Assembly (NCBI RefSeq): GCF_014851585.1
Contig: NZ_JACVAB010000010.1
Coordinates: forward strand, 1 to 64,000
DNA length: 64,000 bases
Direction of reading: 5' to 3'
Source of the DNA: Agrobacterium sp. AGB01
Lineage (GTDB): Bacteria > Pseudomonadota > Alphaproteobacteria > Rhizobiales > Rhizobiaceae
The number at the start of each line of letters is the position of its first letter. Position 1 is the first letter of the stretch. Positions 1 through 8,251 of the stretch are shown piece by piece. Both the position numbers and the translations under genes were made by a program. The notes beneath the pieces were generated by a model. It was not told the DNA's origin and did no database searches. It saw only the letters and a list, made by a program, of their open reading frames with translations.

Positions 1-448
1 ATCCCAAAATCCGAAAACCCTGGGAACAAACCAGCCATAAAAGCCAATCTATCGTGATTTCTCCAAAACGAAGCAGTCCGTCGCTAGCAGCGCCGCCGCC
101 CTCGTTCAGTGAGCGGACTTATAAATCCAACCCAACAAACAAGTCAACAGCCCTTTTTCATATTTATAATAAAATCATACAAACTACTGTTTTTATTAGA
201 TAAATGTATGCTTTTCGATCATTTCACACGCCACGATAGTTTTAGACCCTACTCACATGCACTACAAACAAAGGAACATACGAACTCTCTAATGTGTCTG
301 CCTTTATTCTGCCCTGACTCCGCCACATCTCAATGGTCAAAGGAGCGTTAATTTCGTCCCGCGCTGATATGTATATATGTAAGAGCTTACGCATTTGACT
401 CGCGGCACTGAAAGTTGCACACCTTCGGCAGTACCTTCTGGAGATTAA
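1..448. other. Gene-free AT-rich upstream region
   Basis: I see no convincing gene here. The first 110 bases are GC-rich and the stretch from about 120 to 390 is clearly AT-rich, as expected of a promoter region for the peptidase gene that follows. An 80-codon plus-strand ORF at 109-351 has no good ribosome binding site and no recognisable protein character. No specific promoter could be assigned with confidence. Confidence 0.5.
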
Positions 449-475
449 ATGAAAGACTGGTCGCAACAAGCATGA
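449..475 (+). CDS. Eight-codon leader ORF coupled to the M23 peptidase gene
   Basis: An ATG at 449 is preceded by a good Shine-Dalgarno (GGAG at 440-443, five bases away) and opens a frame encoding MKDWSQQA that stops at 473-475. The stop overlaps the ATG of the downstream peptidase gene as ATGA at 472-475. The layout suggests translational coupling, since the peptidase ATG has no close Shine-Dalgarno of its own. The alternative is that the same RBS serves the peptidase from a distance, or that translation starts at TTG 415. Seen in sequence; function inferred. Confidence 0.4.
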   Translation: MKDWSQQA

Positions 476-2418
476 TAGCGGACCGCAACACGATCCGTTC
501 GCTTGGCAATGAGCCTCCAATTCTGGCAGATGGGCGTCGTGCGCCTGATCGCCGGGAGATTTCACTGCGTTGGCTGTCCGGCACATTTCTCACCGGTATC
601 ACCTCTTCTATATTGATGGGCGTTGCCTTGTTTGCAGCTCTCGACGGACGCCAGCAATTGGCCATTCCTGCCGAAGCCTTTGCAAAAGCGGATATGAACA
701 GCGCATCAGCAGACGTGACACGTCGCGGCGGCCGTATTCTTGAAAGCAATATTGCAGCGCGCCCGTCTGACCGTTCCGTATTGGAAGTATCCACCGTCAT
801 TCATGATGGCGACAAGGAAGTCGTCCGCCGCGTACCATTTGCGCATGTGAAGATCGCACTCGCCTCAAATTATGCGACGCAGGATGATTATCCAGCCTTT
901 GATCCCCTAAATATCTTCGCAGCCAATGGCGCACCGCCGCCGGCGGCAAGCCGCACCGGCACTATTTATGGCTCTGATGTGGAGTCAGAAGTCAGCCTTC
1001 GTACCGTGGCATTTCCGTTGAAGAACCCGGATTTTGCTTATGCAGGCACAATGAGCATTGATGAGGTTGAGGAAGCGGTAAGATCAAACGGCTCTATTTT
1101 GACCGATGGCAATGAGCAACTCGCTGCGCTCTATTATATCGACCCACGCCGTTTCGACACGTCCGAAAGTGACGTGGACATTACCGCCGGCCTTTCGGCG
1201 CGTGTGGTTGAACAGAATATGTCTGTTTCCACACCTCAGACAATTGTCGCCAACCAGCTTGAATATGCCGACGATGTGATCCCGGTTCGTCAAGTCAGCA
1301 AAATCGCCGAACTTCTGGGAGCCAATGGCTACAGCAAGGAACAGGCCGACACCGCTGCAAGCAGCCTTGAGCCTTTGATGCGTTCTGCTGAACTGGCCCC
1401 TGGTGATGTATTGCGGGTTGGCATTCTGCAAGGTGAAGGCGAAAGTGCCGCCAAAATCGTCCGCGCCAGCGTCTATCGCAAAAATCGGCACGACGTAACC
1501 GTGGCGGTCAATGACAAAGGCCAGTTTGTAGAAGCAAGCGAGCCTCCTAAACTAGATGCCGTAGCGAGCGCTTTTGAGAGCAATCCGGCGGCCGCCATGG
1601 CAAACCGTGATTTGCCGCGTGTTTATGACGGCATTTACCGCGCCTCACTTGCCTACGGCATGAACAAAGACATGATCGGCCTGATGATCAAGCTGCTAGC
1701 CAGCAGCGTCGACTTTCAGGCACAACTGCGTCCAACCGACACGTTGGAAGCTTTCTTCTCCGTACAGGATAAAGAAGGCAAAGCCACCGACGATTCAGAA
1801 CTGCTGTATGTGAATGCCAAGTTCGGTGACAACGAAACAAGATTCTATCGTTTCCAGAACCCGGAAGATAACAGCGTTGATTACTTCAATGAAGACGGCA
1901 AGAGCATCCGTCAGTTCCTGATCAGAAACCCGGTGCCAAACGGTCGTATGACCTCCGGTTTCGGCATGCGCCGTCACCCGGTTTTGCGCTTCAGCCGCAT
2001 GCACACCGGTACGGACTGGGCAGCTCCGCGCGGCACGCCCATTATTGCCACCGGCAACGGCGTTATCGAGAAAGCCGGATGGGCAAATGGCTACGGTAAC
2101 CAGACCCTCATTCGCCACGCCAATGGTTATGTCTCGTCTTATAATCACCAGAGCGCCATCGCCAAGGGTGTGAAAGAAGGCGCGCGCGTCACCCAAGGTC
2201 AGGTGATTGGTTATGTTGGTTCGACCGGCCTTTCGACTGGCGCCCATCTGCACTACGAACTGATCGTCAATGGCACCAAGGTAGATGCCATGAAGGTTCG
2301 TCTTCCCGGCGGAAAATCACTGAGCGGCGATGCACTTGCCAGATTTACCGATGAACGCCAGCGTATCGATGCCTTGCTCGATTCCGAGGGCAAGCCGGAA
2401 CAGGTCGCCAGCCGCTGA
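472..2418 (+). CDS. M23 family metallopeptidase, membrane-anchored (648 aa)
   Basis: This is probably a peptidoglycan endopeptidase or divisome-associated regulator acting in the periplasm. An N-terminal cytoplasmic stretch is followed by one membrane segment at about residues 37-57, a long middle region, and a C-terminal LytM/M23 domain. The zinc motifs are intact: H511-x3-D515 in MHTGTDWA and H592-x-H594 in HLHYE. An intact zinc site points to an active enzyme, not a degenerate EnvC-like activator. I chose the ATG at 472 because it overlaps the stop of a tiny leader ORF; an in-frame TTG at 415 would add 19 residues. A strong terminator follows at 2441-2467, so the gene appears to be transcribed alone. 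The family is certain; the exact substrate is not. Confidence 0.85.
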   Translation: MIADRNTIRSLGNEPPILADGRRAPDRREISLRWLSGTFLTGITSSILMGVALFAALDGRQQLAIPAEAFAKADMNSASADVTRRGGRILESNIAARPSDRSVLEVSTVIHDGDKEVVRRVPFAHVKIALASNYATQDDYPAFDPLNIFAANGAPPPAASRTGTIYGSDVESEVSLRTVAFPLKNPDFAYAGTMSIDEVEEAVRSNGSILTDGNEQLAALYYIDPRRFDTSESDVDITAGLSARVVEQNMSVSTPQTIVANQLEYADDVIPVRQVSKIAELLGANGYSKEQADTAASSLEPLMRSAELAPGDVLRVGILQGEGESAAKIVRASVYRKNRHDVTVAVNDKGQFVEASEPPKLDAVASAFESNPAAAMANRDLPRVYDGIYRASLAYGMNKDMIGLMIKLLASSVDFQAQLRPTDTLEAFFSVQDKEGKATDDSELLYVNAKFGDNETRFYRFQNPEDNSVDYFNEDGKSIRQFLIRNPVPNGRMTSGFGMRRHPVLRFSRMHTGTDWAAPRGTPIIATGNGVIEKAGWANGYGNQTLIRHANGYVSSYNHQSAIAKGVKEGARVTQGQVIGYVGSTGLSTGAHLHYELIVNGTKVDAMKVRLPGGKSLSGDALARFTDERQRIDALLDSEGKPEQVASR

Positions 2419-2440
2419 GTTCACATTGTAATCGAACGAC

Positions 2441-2467
2441 AAAACCGGCTGTTCAGCCGGTTTTTTT
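2441..2467 (+). terminator. Intrinsic terminator after M23 peptidase
   Basis: A perfect inverted repeat, AACCGGCT with AGCCGGTT around a short loop, is followed directly by a run of seven T. It lies 23 bases after the peptidase stop codon. Confidence 0.9.
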
Positions 2468-2530
2468 GTGCGTGGATTTCAAGACCCAAGCTACGGTCGA
2501 TCTCTATAAACCTGGCCAGCAAAGCCCAAT

Positions 2531-2562
2531 GAAAAAGGCGGCTACATCGCTGTGGCCGCCTT
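2531..2562 (-). terminator. Intrinsic terminator for the SH3-domain gene
   Basis: Read on the minus strand, AAGGCGGC pairs with GCCGCCTT across a 12-base loop and runs into TTTT. It lies just past the stop codon of the SH3-domain gene, converging with the terminator of the plus-strand peptidase gene. Confidence 0.8.
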
Positions 2563-2578
2563 GGTTTCTAGTCAAACA

Positions 2579-3481
2579 TTAAATGCTCGGGCGGCAACCT
2601 GGCATGCCGGGCATGCATGGTTCGCCCCGATCATTGGATCCGCCACGTTGGCGGTCCGGATCATATTGGCGACGTGGTTGATCGCCATTGTTGCCACCGG
2701 GCCGGCTGTCCTCGCTCCAGCGCGGAGGATCCCGACGATTATCATCTCTCCGGTTATCATCTCTGCGATTGTCGCTACGTTGGTCATCATCGCGCCGGTC
2801 ATCACGGCGCGGCGGACGCTGACCACTATCCCACTCCTGACCGTAACGCTGTTCCCAACGGCCGTCATTGGGACCACGTGGAGGCGGCGGGCGGTTCCAG
2901 TTGCCATCACCGGGACGTGGTGGCGGGCGGTTCCAGTTGCTATCACCGGGACGTGGCGGTGGACGATTCCAGTCACCGTCACCCGGACGTGGCGGTGGTC
3001 GGTTCCAATCACCAGGGCGTGGTGGCGGAGGTCTGTTCCAGCCAGGAGGTGGTCCACCCCAATCATTACGAGGTGGGCGCGGACGGCTCCAACGATCGCG
3101 ATCACGATAAAAATCACGGTCGCGATAATATCGATCCCAGTAAGTACCGACATCGAAGGTGATGATCGGAACGCCCAGATCGCGGTAATAACGTGGTTCG
3201 ACATACACGCGGTTCTGGCGATATTCCGCCTGAACATAACGGCCCGCTACCCAGCCACGTCCACGGCTGAATGAAACATCGCACCATGGCGTGTCGGAAA
3301 GGCAGCCATAAATGACCAAGGGCGCGCCTTCCGGTATCACCACAACCGCGGGATATGCGGTGCTCGGGCCTGAGCGCATGTTGACGTTTGCGGTTGCAAA
3401 GCCTCGAGTGGCCGCCTCCGCAAGCGCCGGCATGGCGACAAGCGCCAGAAGCGCAATTGCACCATATAATTTCTTCTTCAC
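2579..3481 (-). CDS. Secreted SH3-domain protein with proline-rich repeats (300 aa)
   Basis: The precursor starts with a clear signal peptide ([20 protein letters not shown]). A bacterial SH3 domain follows at about residues 29-85 ([13 protein letters not shown] and GWVAGRYVQ are typical). The rest is low-complexity: Tyr/Arg/Asp-rich, then four or five copies of a 12-residue unit like [12 protein letters not shown] at about residues 149-203, then Arg/Asp repeats (DDNRR). The C-terminus carries two Cys. The start is GTG at 3481 with an AGGGAG ribosome site; an upstream ATG would put extra residues before the signal peptide. Function is unknown: SH3_3 domains often bind cell wall or are found in exported proteins. 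A terminator lies at 2531-2562 and the gene is divergent from ubiG. Confidence 0.8.
   Translation of the reverse strand: MKKKLYGAIALLALVAMPALAEAATRGFATANVNMRSGPSTAYPAVVVIPEGAPLVIYGCLSDTPWCDVSFSRGRGWVAGRYVQAEYRQNRVYVEPRYYRDLGVPIITFDVGTYWDRYYRDRDFYRDRDRWSRPRPPRNDWGGPPPGWNRPPPPRPGDWNRPPPRPGDGDWNRPPPRPGDSNWNRPPPRPGDGNWNRPPPPRGPNDGRWEQRYGQEWDSGQRPPRRDDRRDDDQRSDNRRDDNRRDDNRRDPPRWSEDSRPGGNNGDQPRRQYDPDRQRGGSNDRGEPCMPGMPGCRPSI
2729..3040. repeat. Tandem repeats inside the SH3-protein gene
   Basis: Between 2873 and 3040 a unit of about 36 bases coding for Pro-Arg-Pro-Gly-Asp-x-x-Trp-Asn-Arg is repeated four to five times with few differences. A shorter 15-base repeat encoding DDNRR lies at 2729-2779. 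Such in-frame repeats can change copy number by slippage without breaking the reading frame. Confidence 0.75.
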
Positions 3482-3747
3482 GTTCGTTCTCTCCCTGGAC
3501 AAGGCCCGCCTGCCGATTTCCGGCATCCTTCTTAATCATCGTTGGAACGCAATTTGGATTTTTTGATGATGATAAAATTCTGCTTCCAAACTGCGTGATA
3601 TCATGCCGCATATGTCTGGAAAATGCCGACTTTTCAGTCTTTTATTACGGCGTTAACGAACTGGGCGTCAGGTTGTTCCAAAGGTATCTCTTGACTTCAC
3701 TCGTCAATCATCGGACTCCAGTCCACAAACAGCTTGGAGCATTGCAG

Positions 3748-4494
3748 ATGAACGAAACAGCAAAAACGACCATCGACCAGACGGAAGTTGACCGCTTTTC
3801 GGCCATGGCCGCAGAATGGTGGAGCCCGACCGGCAAATTCCGTCCGTTGCACAAGTTCAATCCCGTGCGCCTCGAATATATTCGCAACCACGTCTGCGAA
3901 GCATTTGGGCGTGACCCTAAATCCCATAAGCCACTCGAGGGACTTCGTATTCTTGATATCGGTTGCGGCGGCGGCCTGCTCTCAGAGCCCGTTGCCCGTA
4001 TGGGTGCGGACGTTGTTGGCGCGGATCCATCGGAAAAGAATATAGGCATTGCATCGACCCATGCCCGTGAAAGTGGCGTCTCGGTCGACTATCGTGCCGT
4101 CACAGCCGAACAGCTTCACGAAGCAGGCGAGACGTTCGATGTGGTGTTGAACATGGAAGTGGTGGAGCATGTCGCGGATGTCGACTTCTTCGTGACAACA
4201 TGTGCAAGCATGGTACGTCCCGGCGGCCTGATGTTTGCTGCCACCATCAACCGCACGCTCAAGGCGCGCGCCCTCGCCATCTTCGCGGCTGAAAATATTC
4301 TGCGTTGGCTGCCGCGCGGCACGCATCAATATGAGAAACTGGTTCGTCCGGAAGAGTTGGAAAAGCCGCTGACCGAAAGCGGCCTGCAGATCATTGACCG
4401 CACCGGTGTGTTTTACAATGTGCTGCAAGATCGCTGGAACCTGTCCAGCGATATGGACGTAAACTACATGCTGCTGGCAAAACGCCCCGCATAA
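3748..4494 (+). CDS. ubiG: Ubiquinone biosynthesis O-methyltransferase UbiG (248 aa)
   Basis: UbiG carries out both O-methylation steps of ubiquinone synthesis using S-adenosylmethionine. The protein starts [20 protein letters not shown], with the characteristic [19 protein letters not shown] segment of the family. The SAM-binding glycine motif [12 protein letters not shown] and the post-II region [14 protein letters not shown] follow. Length matches the family (about 240-250 aa). The start is ATG 3748 with GGAG eight bases upstream; the frame is open further upstream, but that stretch does not look like protein and overlaps the divergent SH3 gene. The gene stands alone, divergent from the SH3-protein gene and convergent with the DUF1178 gene. 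Confidence 0.95.
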   Translation: MNETAKTTIDQTEVDRFSAMAAEWWSPTGKFRPLHKFNPVRLEYIRNHVCEAFGRDPKSHKPLEGLRILDIGCGGGLLSEPVARMGADVVGADPSEKNIGIASTHARESGVSVDYRAVTAEQLHEAGETFDVVLNMEVVEHVADVDFFVTTCASMVRPGGLMFAATINRTLKARALAIFAAENILRWLPRGTHQYEKLVRPEELEKPLTESGLQIIDRTGVFYNVLQDRWNLSSDMDVNYMLLAKRPA

Positions 4495-4502
4495 GATTTA
4501 CG

Positions 4503-4554
4503 AAGTTCAGTTCACATCATCCGGGATGAAGTTTAGTTCACATCATCCGGGATG
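4503..4554. repeat. 26-bp tandem duplication at the 3' end of the DUF1178 gene
   Basis: Two consecutive 26-base units (4503-4528 and 4529-4554) differ at one base. Each carries the last codons (Val-Ile-Pro-Asp-Asp-Val-Asn) of the minus-strand DUF1178 gene plus a stop codon; the functional copy ends in TAA, the outer copy in TGA. It appears to be a recent local duplication with no effect on the protein. Confidence 0.9.
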
Positions 4555-4961
4555 ACAGGCAACGGCGCAATGTCGATGCCTTCTTCGACCAGTGCCTGGG
4601 CTTCCTGCAAGGTCGCCTGCCCGATAATGCCGCGTTGGTCTGCCTCACCGTAATGGATTTTGCGGGCTTCCTCGGGGAACCGCTCGCCGACATCTTCCGT
4701 ATTGGCACGAATTTCCGCCAACGTTTCTTTCACCTTGGCCAGCACCGCTTTTTGCGCTGTATCCATCGCCAGGGTGCGCATTTCATCCTGTTTGCGTGCA
4801 GTAGATACAGAAGGCGCCATCAGCGCCTTCGTAACCTGAAGAGAATTGCAAACCGGACATGATACGAGACCACGTTCGACCTGCTGGTCGAAATCGGCAC
4901 TGCCTGCAAACCAACCTTCAAACTCATGCGCCTTTTCGCAACTAAGCGAGTAACGGATCAA
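4533..4961 (-). CDS. DUF1178 family zinc-ribbon protein (142 aa)
   Basis: This is a small conserved protein found widely in alpha- and betaproteobacteria with no assigned function. It begins MIRYSLSCEKAHEFEGWF, with Cys8, Cys35 and Cys38 (CPVC) forming a likely zinc ribbon, followed by an Ala/Glu-rich helical part and a Pro-rich C-terminus. Its start overlaps the stop of the upstream carbon-nitrogen hydrolase gene by four bases (4958-4961), so the two are translationally coupled. This pairing with a nitrilase-like gene and grxC is common in Rhizobiales. The last codons are duplicated just beyond the stop. Confidence 0.9.
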   Translation of the reverse strand: MIRYSLSCEKAHEFEGWFAGSADFDQQVERGLVSCPVCNSLQVTKALMAPSVSTARKQDEMRTLAMDTAQKAVLAKVKETLAEIRANTEDVGERFPEEARKIHYGEADQRGIIGQATLQEAQALVEEGIDIAPLPVIPDDVN

Positions 4962-5818
4962 GCCGCCTCACCTCCAGCTGAAGACGCTGCTTTAACTGTG
5001 TCCAGTTTGAAATCACGTGCGTTCTTGAGGTTCGGGATTTTTCCACGTGCAGCGGCGGCTGCCGAAGGATCGATCTCCGCATAGATGATTTCCGCACCTG
5101 CTCCACCGGCAACGGCCAGAACCTTGCCCCATGGGTCGACGATGATCGAATGACCGAAGGTTTCGCGCTCGTCTTCGTGAACACCGGCTTGTGCCGCGGC
5201 AATCACAAAAGCGCCATTTTCAATGGCACGGGCGCGCAAAAGCACTTCCCAATGCGCTTCACCGGTCTGGCGGGTAAAAGCGGCCGGAACCGTCAGCACC
5301 TCAGCGCCTGCAACGGCTTCCGTTCTGAACAGTGACGGGAAACGCACGTCGTAACAAATGGCAAAACCGAAGGATGCCAAAGGCAGCGTCGCAACGCGCG
5401 CATTAGTACCCGGCTCATAGGCTGCACTCTCACGCCAGCTCTCACCATTGTCGAGATCGACATCAAACATGTGGATCTTGTCATAGGTGCAGATCCTCTG
5501 ACCATCAGGCGCAAACAGGAAACCACGATTGGCAATCTTGCCATCATCTCTGGCAATGGCCGTTGAGCCGACATGCACGTAAATACCAAGCTCCTTGGCA
5601 AGTCTTGCAGCAGTCGTTGCAATGATATCGGTGTCTTCATCTTTCAGGACAGCACGCAACGCAGCGCGATCCTTCTGTATTGCACCGGTCATTTCCGGCG
5701 TCTGAACGTAAACAGCGCCATTGGCCGCCGCTTCACGGATCAGCTTTTCCATCTCAACGGCATTTTTCTCCGGATCAACACCGGAGCACATCTGAATTGC
5801 GGCAGCCTTGAAAGTCAT
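4958..5818 (-). CDS. Carbon-nitrogen hydrolase (nitrilase superfamily, Nit1/2-like, 286 aa)
   Basis: This cytosolic amidase-type enzyme has an intact catalytic triad: Glu42 (TPEMTG), Lys114 (YDKIHMFD) and Cys155 (FAICYDVRFP). The motifs YDKIHMFDVD and CYDVRFP are typical of the Nit subfamily, whose members act as omega-amidases or deaminated-glutathione amidases. A repair role for deaminated glutathione would fit the neighbouring glutaredoxin gene, but this is inference. It starts with ATG 5818, 15 bases after grxC ends, and overlaps the DUF1178 gene by four bases, so grxC, this gene and DUF1178 form an operon. Confidence 0.9.
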   Translation of the reverse strand: MTFKAAAIQMCSGVDPEKNAVEMEKLIREAAANGAVYVQTPEMTGAIQKDRAALRAVLKDEDTDIIATTAARLAKELGIYVHVGSTAIARDDGKIANRGFLFAPDGQRICTYDKIHMFDVDLDNGESWRESAAYEPGTNARVATLPLASFGFAICYDVRFPSLFRTEAVAGAEVLTVPAAFTRQTGEAHWEVLLRARAIENGAFVIAAAQAGVHEDERETFGHSIIVDPWGKVLAVAGGAGAEIIYAEIDPSAAAAARGKIPNLKNARDFKLDTVKAASSAGGEAA

Positions 5819-5833
5819 CTCGCTATCCCGTTC

Positions 5834-6088
5834 TCAGTTCGCAAGCATCGCGTCGAGTTTGCCATCCCGTTCAAGGGCATGCAAATCGTCACAACCACCG
5901 ACATGCTGGCCAGCGATGAAGACCTGCGGGAACGTATTACGTCCGGATTTCTCTATCATTTCCTGCCGATATTCTGGCGTTACAGTCGCGTTATACTCCG
6001 CATAATCAACGCCCTTCTCATCAAGAAGAGCCTTTGCGCGGGCGCAATAACTGCAAAAATCGCGTGTGTAGATCGTGACAGATGCCAT
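5834..6088 (-). CDS. grxC: Glutaredoxin 3 (84 aa)
   Basis: This is a small dithiol glutaredoxin that reduces protein disulfides and mixed disulfides with glutathione. The active-site motif Cys12-Ser-Tyr-Cys15 is preceded by VTIYTRDF. The GSH-binding elements NTFPQVFIAGQHVGGCDDL, with the cis-Pro in FPQVF and the GGCDD turn, are present. Length is normal for GrxC. It is the first gene of a minus-strand operon with the nitrilase-like and DUF1178 genes and lies 59 bases after comF. Confidence 0.95.
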   Translation of the reverse strand: MASVTIYTRDFCSYCARAKALLDEKGVDYAEYNATVTPEYRQEMIEKSGRNTFPQVFIAGQHVGGCDDLHALERDGKLDAMLAN

Positions 6089-6147
6089 AGGTTTTCCCCA
6101 GGTTATGCAACATCATCAATGGAAGGCGTTTCAGCCTGTTCACCCCG

Positions 6148-6924
6148 TCATATAGGGCCGGAAATAGCCATTGCAAAGGTCAAAACGGTGACATCTGCGG
6201 CGCCCGCTTTCTTTAATAGTCGCGATACCGCTGAAACGGTCGCACCGGTGGTATAAACATCATCCACCAGCACCACTCTTTTCCCTGCAACATCCAGTTC
6301 GCGTCCCGGCGCAAAGGCAAATGCACCTCGCATATTGTCCTGTCGCCCCTTTGCAGTGAGGCCAACCTGTCGTTTGGTTGGTTTGGTCCTGATAACGGAT
6401 GAAGACAGAAAAGGCTTTCCTGAAAGGTCCGCCAGATGGCGTGCCAGTTCTGCAGATTGATTGAAGCGCCGTGATATAAATCGTCTCCGGTGCAGTGGCA
6501 CGGGTATGATGTAGTCACATTGTTCGATCATGCCGTCACTGGCGCGCAGCATCCAGACAGCCATCGTGCTGACAAGATCCAACCGATCGAGATATTTCAG
6601 TTGATGAACGAGCTTGCGCGCAGCGCCCTCGTGAATGACAGCTGATCGCAAACGGTCAAAAGGTGGTGGGTTGGCAATCGCTTCGGACGAGAGCATGCCT
6701 GGGCCCGGATCACTGGAAAACGGCAGTCCCAGAATTTCGCAGTAGGGACGTTCGATAAATCCAATGCCACTCCAGCACTCACTGCAAAATGCACCGCCTC
6801 GCGAGATAATAATGCCGCAACCGGCACATTGTGGAGGATAGACGATATCAACTACCGCCCTGCCCCATTGGCGTAGCAGCCCAAATGGTCCCGATGATAA
6901 AAAACGCAACCTGCCCGACCCCAT
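6148..6924 (-). CDS. ComF family phosphoribosyltransferase-like protein (258 aa)
   Basis: ComF-family proteins combine an N-terminal zinc finger with a phosphoribosyltransferase fold and are linked to DNA uptake or nucleotide metabolism; the reaction is not known. Here the finger is formed by YPPQCAGCG and FCSECW, and the PRPP-loop signature is VVLVDDVYTTGATVSAV near the C-terminus. IIPVPLHRRRFISRRFNQS is the typical ComF motif. The start is ATG 6924 with a GAAGG site; the open frame reaches 7236, but that part overlaps the divergent methyltransferase gene. Only 60 bases separate the two divergent starts, so their promoters must overlap. Confidence 0.9.
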   Translation of the reverse strand: MGSGRLRFLSSGPFGLLRQWGRAVVDIVYPPQCAGCGIIISRGGAFCSECWSGIGFIERPYCEILGLPFSSDPGPGMLSSEAIANPPPFDRLRSAVIHEGAARKLVHQLKYLDRLDLVSTMAVWMLRASDGMIEQCDYIIPVPLHRRRFISRRFNQSAELARHLADLSGKPFLSSSVIRTKPTKRQVGLTAKGRQDNMRGAFAFAPGRELDVAGKRVVLVDDVYTTGATVSAVSRLLKKAGAADVTVLTFAMAISGPI

Positions 6925-6984
6925 GATGTTGACATTACCTTCGAACGGGTGCCTTTGCGAAGCAAATATTCTGAAGGCCATCCC

Positions 6985-7863
6985 ATGGACATACTTTTCG
7001 ACCAGCGGCTGATTGAAGCCAATCGCAAACGCGCCCTGCGCACACTGGATGAAAAGGCGCTTTTTCTGCTCGATATCGCCGCCGATGAAATTGCCGAACG
7101 GCTTGTTGTCGTTGAGCGGCAGTTTGAGACAGCGGTCGAACTTCATGGTGCGACCGGTATCACCGCACGACGGATCATACAAACCGGCAAGGTCGACACT
7201 TTGCGCCGCGTCGAAATCGATACCGCATTTGCCCAAAACGGGGAGACGATAGAGGTCGCGTCGCTGGAGCAGTTTCCTTTGGAAGAGGCCTCAGCCAATC
7301 TCATCGTGTCGCCGCTTGGCCTGCACCTTACCAATGACACCCCCGGCGCCTTTATCCAGATCAGACGCGCGTTGAAACCAGACGGCCTTTTCATGGGGGC
7401 AATTCCCGGCGCCGGTACCCTTGCCGAATTGCGCGACGTGCTGCTCAGCACAGAGGCCGAGCTAACCGGTGGTGCCAGCCCGCGTGTTATTCCTTTTGCG
7501 GATGTGCGTGATGTTGGCGCCCTCTTGCAACGCGCAGGTTTTGCCCTGCCGGTAACCGACACCGAAACCTACACGGTACGTTACGATTCCATCTTCCCGC
7601 TGATGCGTGATTTGCGTGCCATGGGCATGGCCAATCCGTTGATGGGCCGCAGCCGTGCGCCGCTCACTCGTCACTTCTTCATGCGGGCTGGCGAGATTTA
7701 CGCCGAGCGATATTCCGATCCGGACGGTCGCATCCGCGCCACCTTCTCATTCATCTATGTGTCAGGCTGGGCACCCCATGACAGCCAGCAGAAACCGCTT
7801 AAGCCAGGCTCGGCAAAAATACGGTTGGCGGATGCCCTGAAAACCAAGGAAATAAAGCTTTGA
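6985..7863 (+). CDS. SAM-dependent methyltransferase, NDUFAF5/BioC-like (292 aa)
   Basis: This is a class I methyltransferase-fold protein. It begins MDILFDQRLIEANRKRALRT, the typical opening of the bacterial relatives of mitochondrial NDUFAF5 (C20orf7). The middle has the weak motifs of this group (LEQFPLEEASANLIVSPLGL, then RRALKPDGLFMGAIPG). NDUFAF5 hydroxylates an arginine in complex I, so a role in respiratory complex assembly is possible but unproven here. The start is ATG 6985 with GAAGG seven bases upstream; a GTG at 6949 in frame is less likely. It is divergent from comF. Confidence 0.85.
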   Translation: MDILFDQRLIEANRKRALRTLDEKALFLLDIAADEIAERLVVVERQFETAVELHGATGITARRIIQTGKVDTLRRVEIDTAFAQNGETIEVASLEQFPLEEASANLIVSPLGLHLTNDTPGAFIQIRRALKPDGLFMGAIPGAGTLAELRDVLLSTEAELTGGASPRVIPFADVRDVGALLQRAGFALPVTDTETYTVRYDSIFPLMRDLRAMGMANPLMGRSRAPLTRHFFMRAGEIYAERYSDPDGRIRATFSFIYVSGWAPHDSQQKPLKPGSAKIRLADALKTKEIKL

Positions 7864-7917
7864 CCTCAGTCATGCCGAGCACGGCAGGGTGAACAAGTTG
7901 CAATAACGACAGGAAGA

Positions 7918-7939
7918 ACGGCCTGAGATTTCAGGCCGT
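7918..7939. terminator. Hairpin between methyltransferase and pilin genes
   Basis: ACGGCCTGA and TCAGGCCGT form a perfect nine-base stem with a four-base loop that overlaps the pilin stop codon. It lies between two convergent genes and could end transcription from both sides, though neither side has a strong T run. Confidence 0.5.
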
Positions 7940-8104
7940 CGAACTTGCCAGTGCGTTATAGATGATATCGAATATCTTGCCCAGATTTTCGGTGATCGCC
8001 CCAAAGCCCAGAATAATGGCGATAGCGATCACCCCCCCGATCAAGCCGTATTCAATAGCGGTCGATCCCTTACAATCACGCAGCATCTTAAAAAGCTGGC
8101 GCAT
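7931..8104 (-). CDS. Flp/Fap-type type IVb pilin (57 aa)
   Basis: This is a short pilin of the Tad/Flp class. It has a basic leader, the processing motif KGSTAIEYGLI with the conserved Glu-Tyr pair after cleavage, and a hydrophobic helix (GGVIAIAIILGFGAITENLG). The start is ATG 8104 (MRQLFKMLRD), with AAGGA properly spaced; the longer reading from 8158 would add 18 atypical residues. No tad, cpa or rcp gene is near, so the export machinery must be encoded elsewhere if the pilin is used. Confidence 0.9.
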   Translation of the reverse strand: MRQLFKMLRDCKGSTAIEYGLIGGVIAIAIILGFGAITENLGKIFDIIYNALASSTA

Positions 8105-8251
8105 TGATTTTCCTTGTCCGGCAAGCCGAGCCTGCTGCTGCTTGAATGATGTCGTCATTTCGGCGCGCGCAATTGCGGCCGGAACATATGAACAGGGTCA
8201 TTTCATGCCGATAATGTCGGCACCGGCCTCCCGGCCGCACTGCAGGTACAA

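Noticed and set aside
109-351. 80-codon plus-strand ORF in the AT-rich start of the window
   Set aside because: No ribosome site, odd composition, no family; probably promoter DNA.
2552-3274. Long open frames on both strands over the repeat region of the SH3 protein
   Set aside because: They come from the GC-rich, low-complexity repeats; only the frame with the signal peptide and SH3 domain is sensible.
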